Shown here one piece after another: positions 1 to 8,358 of a stretch of 64,000 nt of DNA. How positions within the stretch are numbered: the stretch's first letter is position 1; every line of letters starts with the position of its first letter. The stretch is from Flavobacterium sp. (GTDB taxonomy: Bacteria > Bacteroidota > Bacteroidia > Flavobacteriales > Flavobacteriaceae). The notes beneath the pieces are model-generated. The model had not been told where the DNA came from. It made no database searches and saw only the letters and a program-made list of their open reading frames with translations. The stretch is from assembly GCA_016721735.1 (NCBI GenBank), contig JADKHM010000004.1, positions 248,001 through 312,000 of the forward strand, in the 5' to 3' direction. Position numbers and translations under genes: made by a program.

Positions 1-1427
1 CGATCGAGATAACCGAACGAAGCCGAAGCGGTCAGCGCAATAATTGGAATGAGTTTGTCGGTTTTTCGGATTTCGATGGTGGCATCATAGCCGTCCATAA
101 CTGGCATGGAGAGATCCATCAGTATGACATCATAGGAATTCGCGTTGAATTTTTCTACGCCAATCAAGCCGTTTTCCGCAGTTTCGACTGTAACGTCCCA
201 TTGACTCATGATTTTCTGCGCAATTTTGGTATTGATGATATTGTCTTCAACGAGCAGCACACGAAGTCCATTAAGGTTTTCTTCTTTGTAATCCTCGTGT
301 AGATTGTTGGTATTGACTGAGCTTCCTTTGGCGTCGATGGGAAGATGCAAGATAAAAAAGAAATTAGAACCTTTGCCGATTTCGCTGTCAAATTGGATGT
401 CCGAACCCAACAGATTCAATAGTTTTTTGGTAATGACCAATCCCAATCCTGTCCCGCCAAATTGACGTGAGGTTTTGGTTTCGGCTTGGGAAAATTTTTG
501 AAAAATAGATTGGAATTTGTCTTTATCGATGCCAATTCCCGTATCAATGACTTCAATTTTGAACGAAGAAACATTTTCGTGCATGGCGATTTGATTCATC
601 TTGATCGTAATTTTTCCTTCTTGTGTGAATTTGATGGCATTTGAAATCAAATTGGTAATAACTTGATTGATGCGCAACGGATCGCTGACAAGATTTGGAA
701 TAAAATCGGGATCTACTTTAACTTCGATGGAATTCAAATTTTCGGAAGCGCGCGCATCTAGTGAACGTGCAATCTGTTTAACTAAATCTACTAAATTAAA
801 CGGAATTTTTTCGATATCGACTTTACCAGCTTCAATTTTGCTGAAATCGAGTATGTTATTAATTAACAAAAATAAATTTTGCGCCGAATGTTTGAGCACA
901 TCAATATTCTCGTGAAAACTCTCTAAGGAATTTTCTTTTTCCATGATATAGATGAGTCCGATAATCGCGTTGAGTGGTGTTCGAATCTCGTGACTCATGA
1001 TGGAAAGAAATTCAGACTTGGCTTCATTGGCTTCCTCAGCTTCAGAAATAGAAGCATACAATTGCCTTTGAATTTCAGCTTTGATTTCAATTTCTTTATG
1101 AAGAATATGAAGTAAATCTAAAAGATTGTCGTCACTGCCTAACTCTTGACCTTCCGCATTAAGCTGTTTGATTGCATCGATCAATTTGCTTTGGAAGAAA
1201 ACCTTTTTCTCTAGTTCGTCCTTCAGTTTGGCGTTCATCTCGCCATATTCCTTATCGTTCAAACGCGCCGATTGTTCGAACAATTCCGCGTCTTTTTCGT
1301 AATTCAAATACGTTTGATTGACCGTTTGAATAAACGAAAGCAAATTTGGATTTTGCTCGATAAAATCATCCGACAAAAATTTATCGACTTGCCGTTTGAG
1401 GTTTCTATGGAGATGAGATTTGTTCAT
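1..1427 (-). CDS. Hybrid sensor histidine kinase / response regulator (partial, C-terminus off the left edge)
   Basis: Translating the minus strand from ATG at 1427 gives an open frame of 475 codons with no stop before the window edge. Residues about 1-130 look helical and carry no transmembrane segment, so the kinase is probably cytoplasmic. A HisKA domain follows with the phosphoacceptor His at about residue 146 (SHEIRTPLNAI). An HATPase domain follows with N-box NQVITNLISNAIKFT, G1 DTGIGI and G2 GTGLGL. A receiver domain starts at LLVEDN, with the phosphoacceptor Asp near residue 438 (MDLSMPVMDG), and is cut after ALTASA. The gene starts 3 bases after the stop of the FIST gene, so the two are almost certainly co-transcribed and FIST probably supplies the sensory input. 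The signal and output are unknown. Confidence 0.93.
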   Translation of the reverse strand, partial: MNKSHLHRNLKRQVDKFLSDDFIEQNPNLLSFIQTVNQTYLNYEKDAELFEQSARLNDKEYGEMNAKLKDELEKKVFFQSKLIDAIKQLNAEGQELGSDDNLLDLLHILHKEIEIKAEIQRQLYASISEAEEANEAKSEFLSIMSHEIRTPLNAIIGLIYIMEKENSLESFHENIDVLKHSAQNLFLLINNILDFSKIEAGKVDIEKIPFNLVDLVKQIARSLDARASENLNSIEVKVDPDFIPNLVSDPLRINQVITNLISNAIKFTQEGKITIKMNQIAMHENVSSFKIEVIDTGIGIDKDKFQSIFQKFSQAETKTSRQFGGTGLGLVITKKLLNLLGSDIQFDSEIGKGSNFFFILHLPIDAKGSSVNTNNLHEDYKEENLNGLRVLLVEDNIINTKIAQKIMSQWDVTVETAENGLIGVEKFNANSYDVILMDLSMPVMDGYDATIEIRKTDKLIPIIALTASASFGYLD

Positions 1428-1430
1428 CAA

Positions 1431-2570
1431 TTAAGATTCAAAAAGAGTTGCAATGGTCATCGTTTGGTTGTGTAGTTCACATGCCACATTTTCTAAAGTA
1501 GGAGAAATTTCGCCGTAAGAATAAAAACCACACAAGATTGTTTGATCACCAAAAATATCCTTTACTACTTCGAGTTCTTCTTCTACTCTATCGCCAAGTA
1601 CAATTCTTCTACCCACACAACTTACGAGCAATGCCAATTGCTTCTGCGAAGAATTTGCATTAGTTCTTGAAGCCGCTATCGCTGAAGCATCTATGAGTTT
1701 GTCGATGTTACCTTTCATTAATCTAACTGATGAACCTTCCGGAATATTACCTGCAAAAGTCATCGATTTTTTTTCTTCATCGATGGATAGAATCGTTCTT
1801 ACTACTGAGGCGGTCGTTCCGTTTTCTCTCATCGAGAGCGGAAAGTAGAGCGATGATCCTGGCAATTCTTCAGCGTATTTTCCGAGATATTCTTTGTATA
1901 AGTCTAGGGCAAAGCGATCCCCAATTTTGTAGAGTACGTTTTTGTCTGATTTTGTCACTTCGCGTTCGGGTCCAAAGTCTCCCCAACCGCCTTCTGAGCC
2001 AAACCCAAAATGAATATGATCACCATAAAATCCGATTGCTACAATTTTTCCGGCAGTCGCGTCAATATTGAGTCCAACTATTGTTTTTTCGAAAGCATAT
2101 TCGTCACCGGCAAGACCCCCAAATATTGGAATTTGTTTGTTGGTTTGTATGATGAGTTCATTGATGAGTTCGGTTCCATTAACGAAACTTCCTTCGGAGA
2201 GAATCAAAATTGATTTTAGATCATCCGAAGCCAGTTCATCTTTTATTTTCCTACCCAAATCGTCAATATTAGTATTGCTAATAATGTCAATTTCACAAGA
2301 TTTGATTTTGGTTTTTTCGAATTCGATGGCGGTGGCAACAATATCTTTTTCGATAACACATTGATTGGATATTTGTCCAGAGGAAGAACAAATTACGATT
2401 TGCGCATTTGGAAAAGTAGCTTTAAGTCCGTTGTACGGTTGCACAGCTTCTAGCAAAGTTCGCTGCCCAAAAGCCAATACAAGACTAGCTTTCAATGGAT
2501 TAAAACCTTCGCTCTGACTGACCATTTGCTGACCAGACGTCGCCTTGATTAGTAGTTGTTGTAGATTCAT
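1431..2570 (-). CDS. FIST N-/C-domain signal-sensing protein
   Basis: This 379-residue protein has the FIST layout: an N-terminal FIST_N region (about residues 25-215) and a FIST_C region (about 215-360, including GDRVEEELE and FCGFYSYGEISP-like sequence near ILCGFYSYGEISP). FIST domains are predicted small-ligand sensors, often linked to chemotaxis or two-component signalling. There is no signal peptide or membrane segment, so it should be cytoplasmic. The stop lies 3 bases before the start of the hybrid histidine kinase, an arrangement common in Bacteroidota, so it likely acts as a separate sensory subunit for that kinase. The ligand cannot be read from sequence; amino acids have been proposed for the family. 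Confidence 0.9.
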   Translation of the reverse strand: MNLQQLLIKATSGQQMVSQSEGFNPLKASLVLAFGQRTLLEAVQPYNGLKATFPNAQIVICSSSGQISNQCVIEKDIVATAIEFEKTKIKSCEIDIISNTNIDDLGRKIKDELASDDLKSILILSEGSFVNGTELINELIIQTNKQIPIFGGLAGDEYAFEKTIVGLNIDATAGKIVAIGFYGDHIHFGFGSEGGWGDFGPEREVTKSDKNVLYKIGDRFALDLYKEYLGKYAEELPGSSLYFPLSMRENGTTASVVRTILSIDEEKKSMTFAGNIPEGSSVRLMKGNIDKLIDASAIAASRTNANSSQKQLALLVSCVGRRIVLGDRVEEELEVVKDIFGDQTILCGFYSYGEISPTLENVACELHNQTMTIATLFES

Positions 2571-2646
2571 AGATTAAGTTCTTAAAGAATTAGAAACTCT
2601 TTTAACAATTGGGAGTTATAAAGGAAAGGAAAGGAATTTAAATAAA

Positions 2647-2676
2647 CAAAAAAAACCTGTAATTTATTTACAGGTT
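2647..2676 (-). terminator. Rho-independent terminator of ychF
   Basis: On the minus strand AACCTGTAA and TTACAGGTT form a stem with a short A/T loop followed by a run of eight T. It lies about 35 bases beyond the ychF stop and before the FIST gene, so it separates the two transcripts. Confidence 0.8.
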
Positions 2677-2711
2677 GTATTTCTATTGAAATTAACTTCT
2701 ATAAAGCAGAA

Positions 2712-3806
2712 CTAAACATTGAATCTAAAATGCATGACGTCGCCATCTTTTACAATGTATTCTTTTCCTTCTACTCTCAATTTACCGGCTTCTTTCACTT
2801 TCGATTCCGAGCCATAGGCAACATAGTCATCGAAGGCAATTACTTCAGCACGAATAAATCCTTTTTCAAAATCGGAGTGGATGACGCCCGCGGCTTGTGG
2901 TGCTGTTGCGCCAATATTGATGGTCCATGCACGCACTTCTTTTACACCTGCGGTAAAATACGTTTGTTGCTTTAGTAATTTATAAGCAGCACGAATGAGG
3001 ACAGATGCTCCTGGTTCTTGCAAACCTAGATCTTCCAGAAACATTTTGCGTTCTTCATAGGTTTCGAGTTCTGTAATATCGGCTTCGGTTCCTACGGCCA
3101 ACACGATGATTTCTGCATTTTCGTCTTTTACTAATTCGCGAACTTGGTCTACATATTTGTTTCCGTTGACTGCTGAACCTTCATCGACATTGCAAACATA
3201 TAAAACTGGTTTTGAAGTAATCAATTGGAAATTTTCCATTAATTCTTCTTCGTCCACATTTTTTGGTTCTACAGTTCGAGCTGATTTGGCTTGCAATAGC
3301 GCTTCACGAATTCTGTTTAAAAACGCTTCTTCAACTTGCGCTTCTTTGTTTCCAGTTTTGGCAGCACGTTTTACTTTTTCAAGTCGTTTATCAACTGTAT
3401 CTAAGTCTTTTAATTGTAATTCGATATCAATCGTTTCTTTATCACGAATTGGGTTTACATTGCCATCAACGTGCACGATGTTGTCATTGTCAAAACAACG
3501 AAGGACGTGAATGATGGCATTACACTCTCTAATATTTCCAAGGAATTGATTCCCAAGACCTTCACCTTTACTGGCACCTTTTACCAATCCAGCAATATCT
3601 ACAATATCAACGGTTGCCATTTGAACTCGCTCCGGTTTTACAATTGCTTCCAATTTTTCAATCCTTGGATCTGGAACATTCACCACACCAATATTGGGTT
3701 CAATAGTACAAAAAGGAAAGTTCGCACTTTGCGCTTTTGCGTTCGACAAACAATTAAATAGTGTTGATTTTCCTACGTTGGGTAATCCGACAATTCCTGC
3801 TTTCAT
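2712..3806 (-). CDS. ychF: Redox-regulated ATPase YchF (Obg-like ATPase)
   Basis: This is a 364-residue P-loop ATPase of the Obg/OLA1 family, close to the usual 363. The start at 3806 (MKAGIVGLPNVGKSTL) was chosen over an in-frame ATG at 3893 because the family begins there and a TTG-N19-TATATTTG promoter lies just upstream, inside the longer reading. Visible motifs are the P-loop GLPNVGKST, the switch DIAGLVKGASKGEGLGNQFL, and NVDE where GTPases have NKxD, which fits the ATP preference of YchF. The C-terminal TGS domain ends in AEVIAFDDY and VMHFRFNV. YchF binds ribosomes and is linked to stress and redox responses. It appears monocistronic. Confidence 0.97.
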   Translation of the reverse strand: MKAGIVGLPNVGKSTLFNCLSNAKAQSANFPFCTIEPNIGVVNVPDPRIEKLEAIVKPERVQMATVDIVDIAGLVKGASKGEGLGNQFLGNIRECNAIIHVLRCFDNDNIVHVDGNVNPIRDKETIDIELQLKDLDTVDKRLEKVKRAAKTGNKEAQVEEAFLNRIREALLQAKSARTVEPKNVDEEELMENFQLITSKPVLYVCNVDEGSAVNGNKYVDQVRELVKDENAEIIVLAVGTEADITELETYEERKMFLEDLGLQEPGASVLIRAAYKLLKQQTYFTAGVKEVRAWTINIGATAPQAAGVIHSDFEKGFIRAEVIAFDDYVAYGSESKVKEAGKLRVEGKEYIVKDGDVMHFRFNV

Positions 3807-3832
3807 TATGGTGATTTGTTTTAAAAAGTGTG

Positions 3833-3862
3833 CAAATATAGCGTAATAAAACCAAGAACCAA
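3833..3862 (-). promoter_or_regulatory. Bacteroidota-type promoter of ychF
   Basis: Minus-strand TTG (3862-3860), 19-base spacer, TATATTTG (3840-3833). This matches the primary sigma-factor consensus TTG-N17-23-TAnnTTTG and lies 26 bases before the chosen start. Confidence 0.7.
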
Positions 3863-3928
3863 AAGCATTCATTTTCGGCGAAGTAAATATCAAATTATGT
3901 ATGATAATTGGAGTAAGATTATTGCTTT

Positions 3929-3959
3929 CAAAAATCCTGACGTAAGACTCAGGATTTTA
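3929..3959 (-). terminator. Terminator directly after the CarboxypepD-reg-like gene
   Basis: The minus strand reads AAAATCCTG, a ten-base loop, CAGGATTTTT, immediately after the stop at 3960. The arms are perfect and the T-run short. Confidence 0.7.
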
Positions 3960-5132
3960 TCATTTAATTACATCGTCATTAACTTCATTAACGATTTGGT
4001 TTTCCTCTTCAGTGGCCGTAAGTCCAGAATCATTCCAGTAATCAGTCAAGATGACATCTTTTTTATTATAAAGCGTTTTGTCTTTATATACTTCGGTATC
4101 TTTGTAAAGATAATTTTGAGTGCTGAAGTTCGTGGTCAGGAAATAATTTCGCACTTCGATGTCTTTGGAGTGGTTCTTCTCAACTTTTTCAAAACCAATT
4201 TCTTCTTTGGAACACATCAAATAGTAGTCGTCATTTTGACATTTGTAGATGGTCTTGAAATAAGATTTATTGATGTTTTTAGCGCCACTTGCTGTTTTTT
4301 CTCGCACTTTGGATAAGACAAAAGGGGAAACGAATGAACTCACTTCCATAATTATTTTCTTCTTCGGATCGTAGATAATTGAAAAGTCGTCTCGCAATCC
4401 TTTAGCTGTTTCTAGCGGAACCGCACTGATAATGTTTAAGTCCCTATTTTTAGAATATACCTTGATTACAAAATCGTATTCTTTTTTTGCATCCGAAGTT
4501 AAAAGTGGATTTAAGTATTTGAAATTGTAGTAATTTTCCATGATGTCATTCAAATTGTAACCCAATAAATCAGCAGTCACTTCCTCGTCATTTAGACTTT
4601 TTGAACGGTTTTGTTCGACCAATAAAACAGCATTTATTTTTTTGGATTTACCAATCAATTGAAAATTCATCAAGCCATCATTATAGTAGGAATACTTGCC
4701 ATTAAGTTTAAAAAACTCTCGGGAATACACTTTCAATCGACCTGGAATAGTTAGTTCTTTTTTAGAATTCTCAACGAGCGACGCAAGAATCTTTTGTGGA
4801 TGCCTTTTGGTAACAAGGATCTCATCCAAGTCAGTGATATTACTTTTCAAGAATATTACTGTCGAGTCATCCTTGAGCATGACCGAACGAATCGTAATTC
4901 CCAGATACGCAGAATGTCTTATCTGAATATTAGAGGCACCAAGGAGCGTAAAAGTCACCACTCCGTCCTTATTACTTAATAGATTCTGACGCGTCTTTAC
5001 TATGGTTACGGTCACATCTTCGATAGGCAGGTTGGTGTCTTGATCCTTAACGACAATAATCTTATCATCTTTTTGAGAAAAAGAGAGCAGTGAATTCATT
5101 AATAAAAACAAAACCAAAATGGCTCTTCTCAT
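3960..5132 (-). CDS. Secreted CarboxypepD-reg-like domain protein
   Basis: The 390-residue protein has an N-terminal signal peptide (hydrophobic to about residue 19, LLSFSQ) and then a region (about 22-100) resembling the carboxypeptidase regulatory-like beta sandwich found in many Bacteroidota envelope proteins: a predicted ligand segment, NKDGVVTFTLLG and IRHSAYLGI. This is followed by ILVTKRHPQKIL, similar to the linker seen before TonB-receptor plugs, but no plug or barrel follows. The rest (about 115-390) is a conserved domain I cannot assign. It is probably periplasmic or outer-membrane-associated. It is a single gene with its own terminator, and no substrate can be assigned. Confidence 0.8.
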   Translation of the reverse strand: MRRAILVLFLLMNSLLSFSQKDDKIIVVKDQDTNLPIEDVTVTIVKTRQNLLSNKDGVVTFTLLGASNIQIRHSAYLGITIRSVMLKDDSTVIFLKSNITDLDEILVTKRHPQKILASLVENSKKELTIPGRLKVYSREFFKLNGKYSYYNDGLMNFQLIGKSKKINAVLLVEQNRSKSLNDEEVTADLLGYNLNDIMENYYNFKYLNPLLTSDAKKEYDFVIKVYSKNRDLNIISAVPLETAKGLRDDFSIIYDPKKKIIMEVSSFVSPFVLSKVREKTASGAKNINKSYFKTIYKCQNDDYYLMCSKEEIGFEKVEKNHSKDIEVRNYFLTTNFSTQNYLYKDTEVYKDKTLYNKKDVILTDYWNDSGLTATEEENQIVNEVNDDVIK

Positions 5133-5233
5133 AAATCACAAAATTTTAACAAACCTACTAAAAAAAGAATAGATATATGACCTTAATTAAATTAACCTTG
5201 CTGCTAAAAATAATAAAATATTGCAAATACTTC

Positions 5234-5263
5234 AAAAAAATCCCGAAATAAATTTCGAGATTT
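5234..5263 (-). terminator. Terminator of the ferredoxin gene
   Basis: Minus-strand AATCTCGAAA and TTTCGGGATT pair (one G-U) across a short loop and are followed by seven T. It lies 6 bases beyond the ferredoxin stop. Confidence 0.75.
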
Positions 5264-5268
5264 CAATT

Positions 5269-5619
5269 TTATTCATTGTGAAGAAAAGCCTGTCTGTTCA
5301 GCAATGTTTCTTCGCTTTCTATATGATTATCATCCGGAATACAACAGTCTACTGGACAAACAGCAGCGCACTGTGGTTCATCGTGAAACCCTTTACATTC
5401 TGTACATTTCCCCGGAACGATATAATAGATATCGTCTGATATTGGGGTTTGAGCAGCCTCTGAATCAACTTCACTTCCATCAAGCAAAATTACTTTACCC
5501 TTTAATTTCGTTCCGTCTTTATAACGCCAATCGTCTGCTCCTTCATAAATTGCGGTGTTTGGACATTCTGGTTCACAAGCGCCGCAATTGATACATTCGT
5601 CTGTAATAATTATTGCCAT
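5269..5619 (-). CDS. 4Fe-4S dicluster ferredoxin
   Basis: A 116-residue electron carrier with two cluster-binding cysteine sets: CINCGACEPECP near the N-terminus and CTECKGFHDEPQCAAVCP with following CC near residues 75-95. The start at 5619 (MAIIITDECINCG) was chosen because ferredoxins of this family begin there; the longer frame from 5721 runs through promoter-like and repeat DNA. A long insert between the two cysteine groups is typical of this bacterial YfhL-like type. The gene is divergent from the acyl-CoA reductase, and its promoter overlaps the upstream region of that gene. The redox partner is unknown; linkage with the acyl-CoA reductase is seen in other flavobacteria. Confidence 0.92.
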   Translation of the reverse strand: MAIIITDECINCGACEPECPNTAIYEGADDWRYKDGTKLKGKVILLDGSEVDSEAAQTPISDDIYYIVPGKCTECKGFHDEPQCAAVCPVDCCIPDDNHIESEETLLNRQAFLHNE

Positions 5620-5653
5620 TTTTTGATGCTTTACGCTACAAGCTATAGGCAGA

Positions 5654-5681
5654 AAGCTTATTGCATAAAGCTTATTGCATA
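5654..5681. repeat. Perfect tandem 14-mer in the ferredoxin 5' leader
   Basis: AAGCTTATTGCATA occurs twice head to tail (5654-5667 and 5668-5681), between the ferredoxin promoter and its start codon. No function is assigned. Confidence 0.85.
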
Positions 5682-5706
5682 TAGCCGATAATAGTTTATT
5701 TTTGTG

Positions 5707-5737
5707 CAAAACTACAATCAAATCTATTCATATACAA
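5707..5737 (-). promoter_or_regulatory. Promoter of the ferredoxin gene
   Basis: Minus-strand TTG (5737-5735), 20-base spacer, TAGTTTTG (5714-5707), matching TTG-N17-23-TAnnTTTG. It implies an untranslated leader of roughly 80-90 bases that carries the tandem 14-mer. Confidence 0.6.
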
Positions 5738-5745
5738 GTAAACAA

Positions 5746-6804
5746 ATGTTACAAATTGATAAAATAAAAGCTTTTGTGGAACTGGGGAAATTTTTAGGGC
5801 AATTTTTCGAAAATTCTAGCAGTAGAAATGAAGGCGTTTTATACAATGACACCTATTTCGATGCTTTTACAGATTTGATTGCCTTATCGCAATCGCACAA
5901 TGGTTGGTACACCAAAGAGCAAATTTATTTTGCTATTCAATCTTGGGCGGATGCGTTGACTGAAGTTAATTTGACGCATTGGTTGGCGACATATGATTTT
6001 AATCAAATTGATTCGAAAACAGTTGGATTAATTCTCGCGGGAAATATTCCACTAGTAGGTTTTCATGATTTTCTTTCGGTTTTGATTTCGGGACATTCAG
6101 TTCTAGTAAAAACCTCATCAAACGACCAGCATTTGTTGCCTTTTTTAGCGAATTATTTGATGGCTGTCGAACCCGATTTGAAAAGCAAAATCACCTTTAT
6201 CGACGGAAAATTAGAAAATTTTGATGCTGTCATTGCCACCGGAAGTAATAATACGGCGCGTTATTTTGAATATTATTTCAAAGACAAACCCAGCATTATT
6301 CGCAAGTCGAGAAATTCTGTGGCAGTTTTGAACGGCAAAGAAACCAAGGAAGAATTGATTGCGTTAGGCGACGATATTTTTCGCTATTTTGGATTGGGTT
6401 GTCGTAATGTTTCGAAATTGTTTGTCCCGAAAAGCTACGATTTTACCGCATTTTTTGAAGCAATCTTCGAGTTTCAAGATGTGATTCATTACGAGAAATA
6501 TGCGAACAATTACGACTACAATAAAGCAGTTTTCTTGATGAGTAATTTCAAATTGTTGGACAATGGTTTTCTAACCATCAAGGAAGACAGCAGCCATGCG
6601 TCGCCGATTTCGAGTGTTTTTTATGAATTTTACGATAACCTCGAGGAAGTTGAAAATCGTTTGGTCGCTGATCAAGACAGTATTCAATGCATCGTTTCGA
6701 ATGATTTAGTCAAAAACAGCATTCCGTTTGGGAAAACGCAAAAACCAGAATTGTGGGATTATGCGGATGGAATTGATACGCTTTCGTTTCTATCGAAGAT
6801 ATAA
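5746..6804 (+). CDS. Acyl-CoA reductase (LuxC-like family)
   Basis: A 352-residue protein of the aldehyde-dehydrogenase-like acyl-CoA reductase family (LuxC-type). Visible segments are GLILAGNIPLVGFHDFLSVL (nucleotide-binding region), VIATGSNNTARYFEYYF, and RKSRNSVAVLNG followed by FGLGCRNVSKLFVP, whose Cys (in GLGCRN) is the likely catalytic acyl-thioester residue. The start at 5746 (MLQIDKIKAF) was preferred to the ATG at 5704. No LuxD or LuxE partner is nearby. The gene sits between the divergent ferredoxin and the serC-serA pair, a grouping seen in flavobacteria. The family reduces activated fatty acids to aldehydes in characterised members; the substrate here is not known. Confidence 0.88.
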   Translation: MLQIDKIKAFVELGKFLGQFFENSSSRNEGVLYNDTYFDAFTDLIALSQSHNGWYTKEQIYFAIQSWADALTEVNLTHWLATYDFNQIDSKTVGLILAGNIPLVGFHDFLSVLISGHSVLVKTSSNDQHLLPFLANYLMAVEPDLKSKITFIDGKLENFDAVIATGSNNTARYFEYYFKDKPSIIRKSRNSVAVLNGKETKEELIALGDDIFRYFGLGCRNVSKLFVPKSYDFTAFFEAIFEFQDVIHYEKYANNYDYNKAVFLMSNFKLLDNGFLTIKEDSSHASPISSVFYEFYDNLEEVENRLVADQDSIQCIVSNDLVKNSIPFGKTQKPELWDYADGIDTLSFLSKI

Positions 6805-6836
6805 TTTGTATATATTTGAAGTAAAATCACTTACCT

Positions 6837-8231
6837 ATGAAAAATTGTATCCTTGTATTCGTTTTTCTTTCTGTTGTACTTTCTACCAATTCGCAAACAC
6901 CATTTTCTTTTTATCCCTCTTTTAACCCCATTGAGGCTGGTTTAGGTTTTGGATCCAAAGTCGATTTGGACGGCAATGAAATTATAGCTTCTAACCAACG
7001 AACTTTAGTTTATGTCTTCGATAAAAACACCAATGGTGTTCAGCAAAAGCAAATCATCTATTCGCCAAATGCATCCGATGGGACTTTTGGATATGCTATT
7101 TCAATTGAAAATAATCGGATTGCAATTGGAGATCCCCTAATCAATAGTGTTGCTGAGAATGCCGGTTCGGTCTTTATTTATAGCAAAACTGGTGATTTGT
7201 ATGACTTACAGCAAATCATTCCGTCGCCCGAAGCTACGTTAAATTATCATTTTGGCAGTTACGTGAAGATTTTTGGAAACCATTTATTCATTGCCGCTGA
7301 GAATCAGGTCAACTATCAAAACGCATCAAGCAATGTTGGTTCCGTTTATCACTATTTGTATAATGGAACGGAATGGGTTTTTCAACAAAAATTAATTGGC
7401 ACAGCTCCCAATGCCTATTATGGAAAAAAAATAGAATTCAATGGTAATATGCTAGTCATTTATACTCGCAATAACTCCAATAATGGTCATGGCATCGATT
7501 TTCTTATATTTAGCAATAATCAATATGTTTCAGTTGGAGGTTATTCCGCCGAAGGATTAGAAGATGAATTTGATTTTTGTTTAGACGACAATAATCTGTC
7601 TATCTTGAAAAACAGGGTGGTTAATGTACTAACATTTAATAATGACAATTCATTTAGTGGTACTGGATATTTTCAGATTGCCCCTGAAATTCACGGTGAC
7701 CATCTTTTCAGTACAATTGCTGCAATCGATGACAATCTTTTTATTGGATCAAATAGTTATATTTTGCAAATGACACGAAAATTTCCTGTTTTGCACTATA
7801 AGAAAGCAGGAAATACTTATAGTTATCAATCCTCCTATTTTGGCGCTGGACCAAGTGGTGAAGATGATTATTTTGGCAGCGTTCTCGTTAGTAAAGGAAA
7901 TTCACTTATTATCGGTGCACCTCTTGAACGTATCATATTGCCATATAGTGGAAATGTCTACGTTTTAGATTACCTCTTGGCTAATGAGCAGTTTGAATAC
8001 AATGCTATTTCCGTGTTCCCAAACCCGACTAGCGATCGTGTTTTTGTAAACAACAGTAGTTCGCTTGCGATTAGCAAAATAGAAATGTATTCAGTTTCTG
8101 GTAAATTACTGCAAACTCAAAATTCTAATTTCAACGAAATTTCACTCGAGAACTTTTCTACAGGACTTTACTTTGCCAAAATTTATTCTCAAAGTGAGGT
8201 TTTCCTAACATTTAAGATTGTAAAAAATTAA
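6837..8231 (+). CDS. Secreted FG-GAP-like beta-propeller protein with T9SS type A sorting domain
   Basis: The 464-residue protein has a signal peptide (residues 1-19, ending TNSQ), then repeating blades of the form FGSKVDLDGNEIIAS, FGYAISIENNRIAIGDP, FGSYVKIFGNHLFIAA and FGSVLVSKGNSLIIGAP, the FG-GAP/integrin-alpha-like propeller pattern. The last 75 residues are a type A T9SS signal (VFPNPTSDRVFVNN, then GKLLQTQ, STGLYFAKI, FKIVKN), which directs export through the outer membrane and attachment or release. A TATATTTG at 6811 is a possible -7 element, but no clear TTG lies at the right distance. The gene looks inserted between acyl-CoA reductase and serC. The ligand is unknown. Confidence 0.87.
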   Translation: MKNCILVFVFLSVVLSTNSQTPFSFYPSFNPIEAGLGFGSKVDLDGNEIIASNQRTLVYVFDKNTNGVQQKQIIYSPNASDGTFGYAISIENNRIAIGDPLINSVAENAGSVFIYSKTGDLYDLQQIIPSPEATLNYHFGSYVKIFGNHLFIAAENQVNYQNASSNVGSVYHYLYNGTEWVFQQKLIGTAPNAYYGKKIEFNGNMLVIYTRNNSNNGHGIDFLIFSNNQYVSVGGYSAEGLEDEFDFCLDDNNLSILKNRVVNVLTFNNDNSFSGTGYFQIAPEIHGDHLFSTIAAIDDNLFIGSNSYILQMTRKFPVLHYKKAGNTYSYQSSYFGAGPSGEDDYFGSVLVSKGNSLIIGAPLERIILPYSGNVYVLDYLLANEQFEYNAISVFPNPTSDRVFVNNSSSLAISKIEMYSVSGKLLQTQNSNFNEISLENFSTGLYFAKIYSQSEVFLTFKIVKN

Positions 8232-8358
8232 GACAATCCCGTTTTACTACAACGTTTTTGTTAATAACATCCTACGAATAAATTGCAAATAATCTCGGTT
8301 ATTACAACCCTATTACCGAAATTTGCAGCTTAATTTTTTTACTATGATAACAGATACG

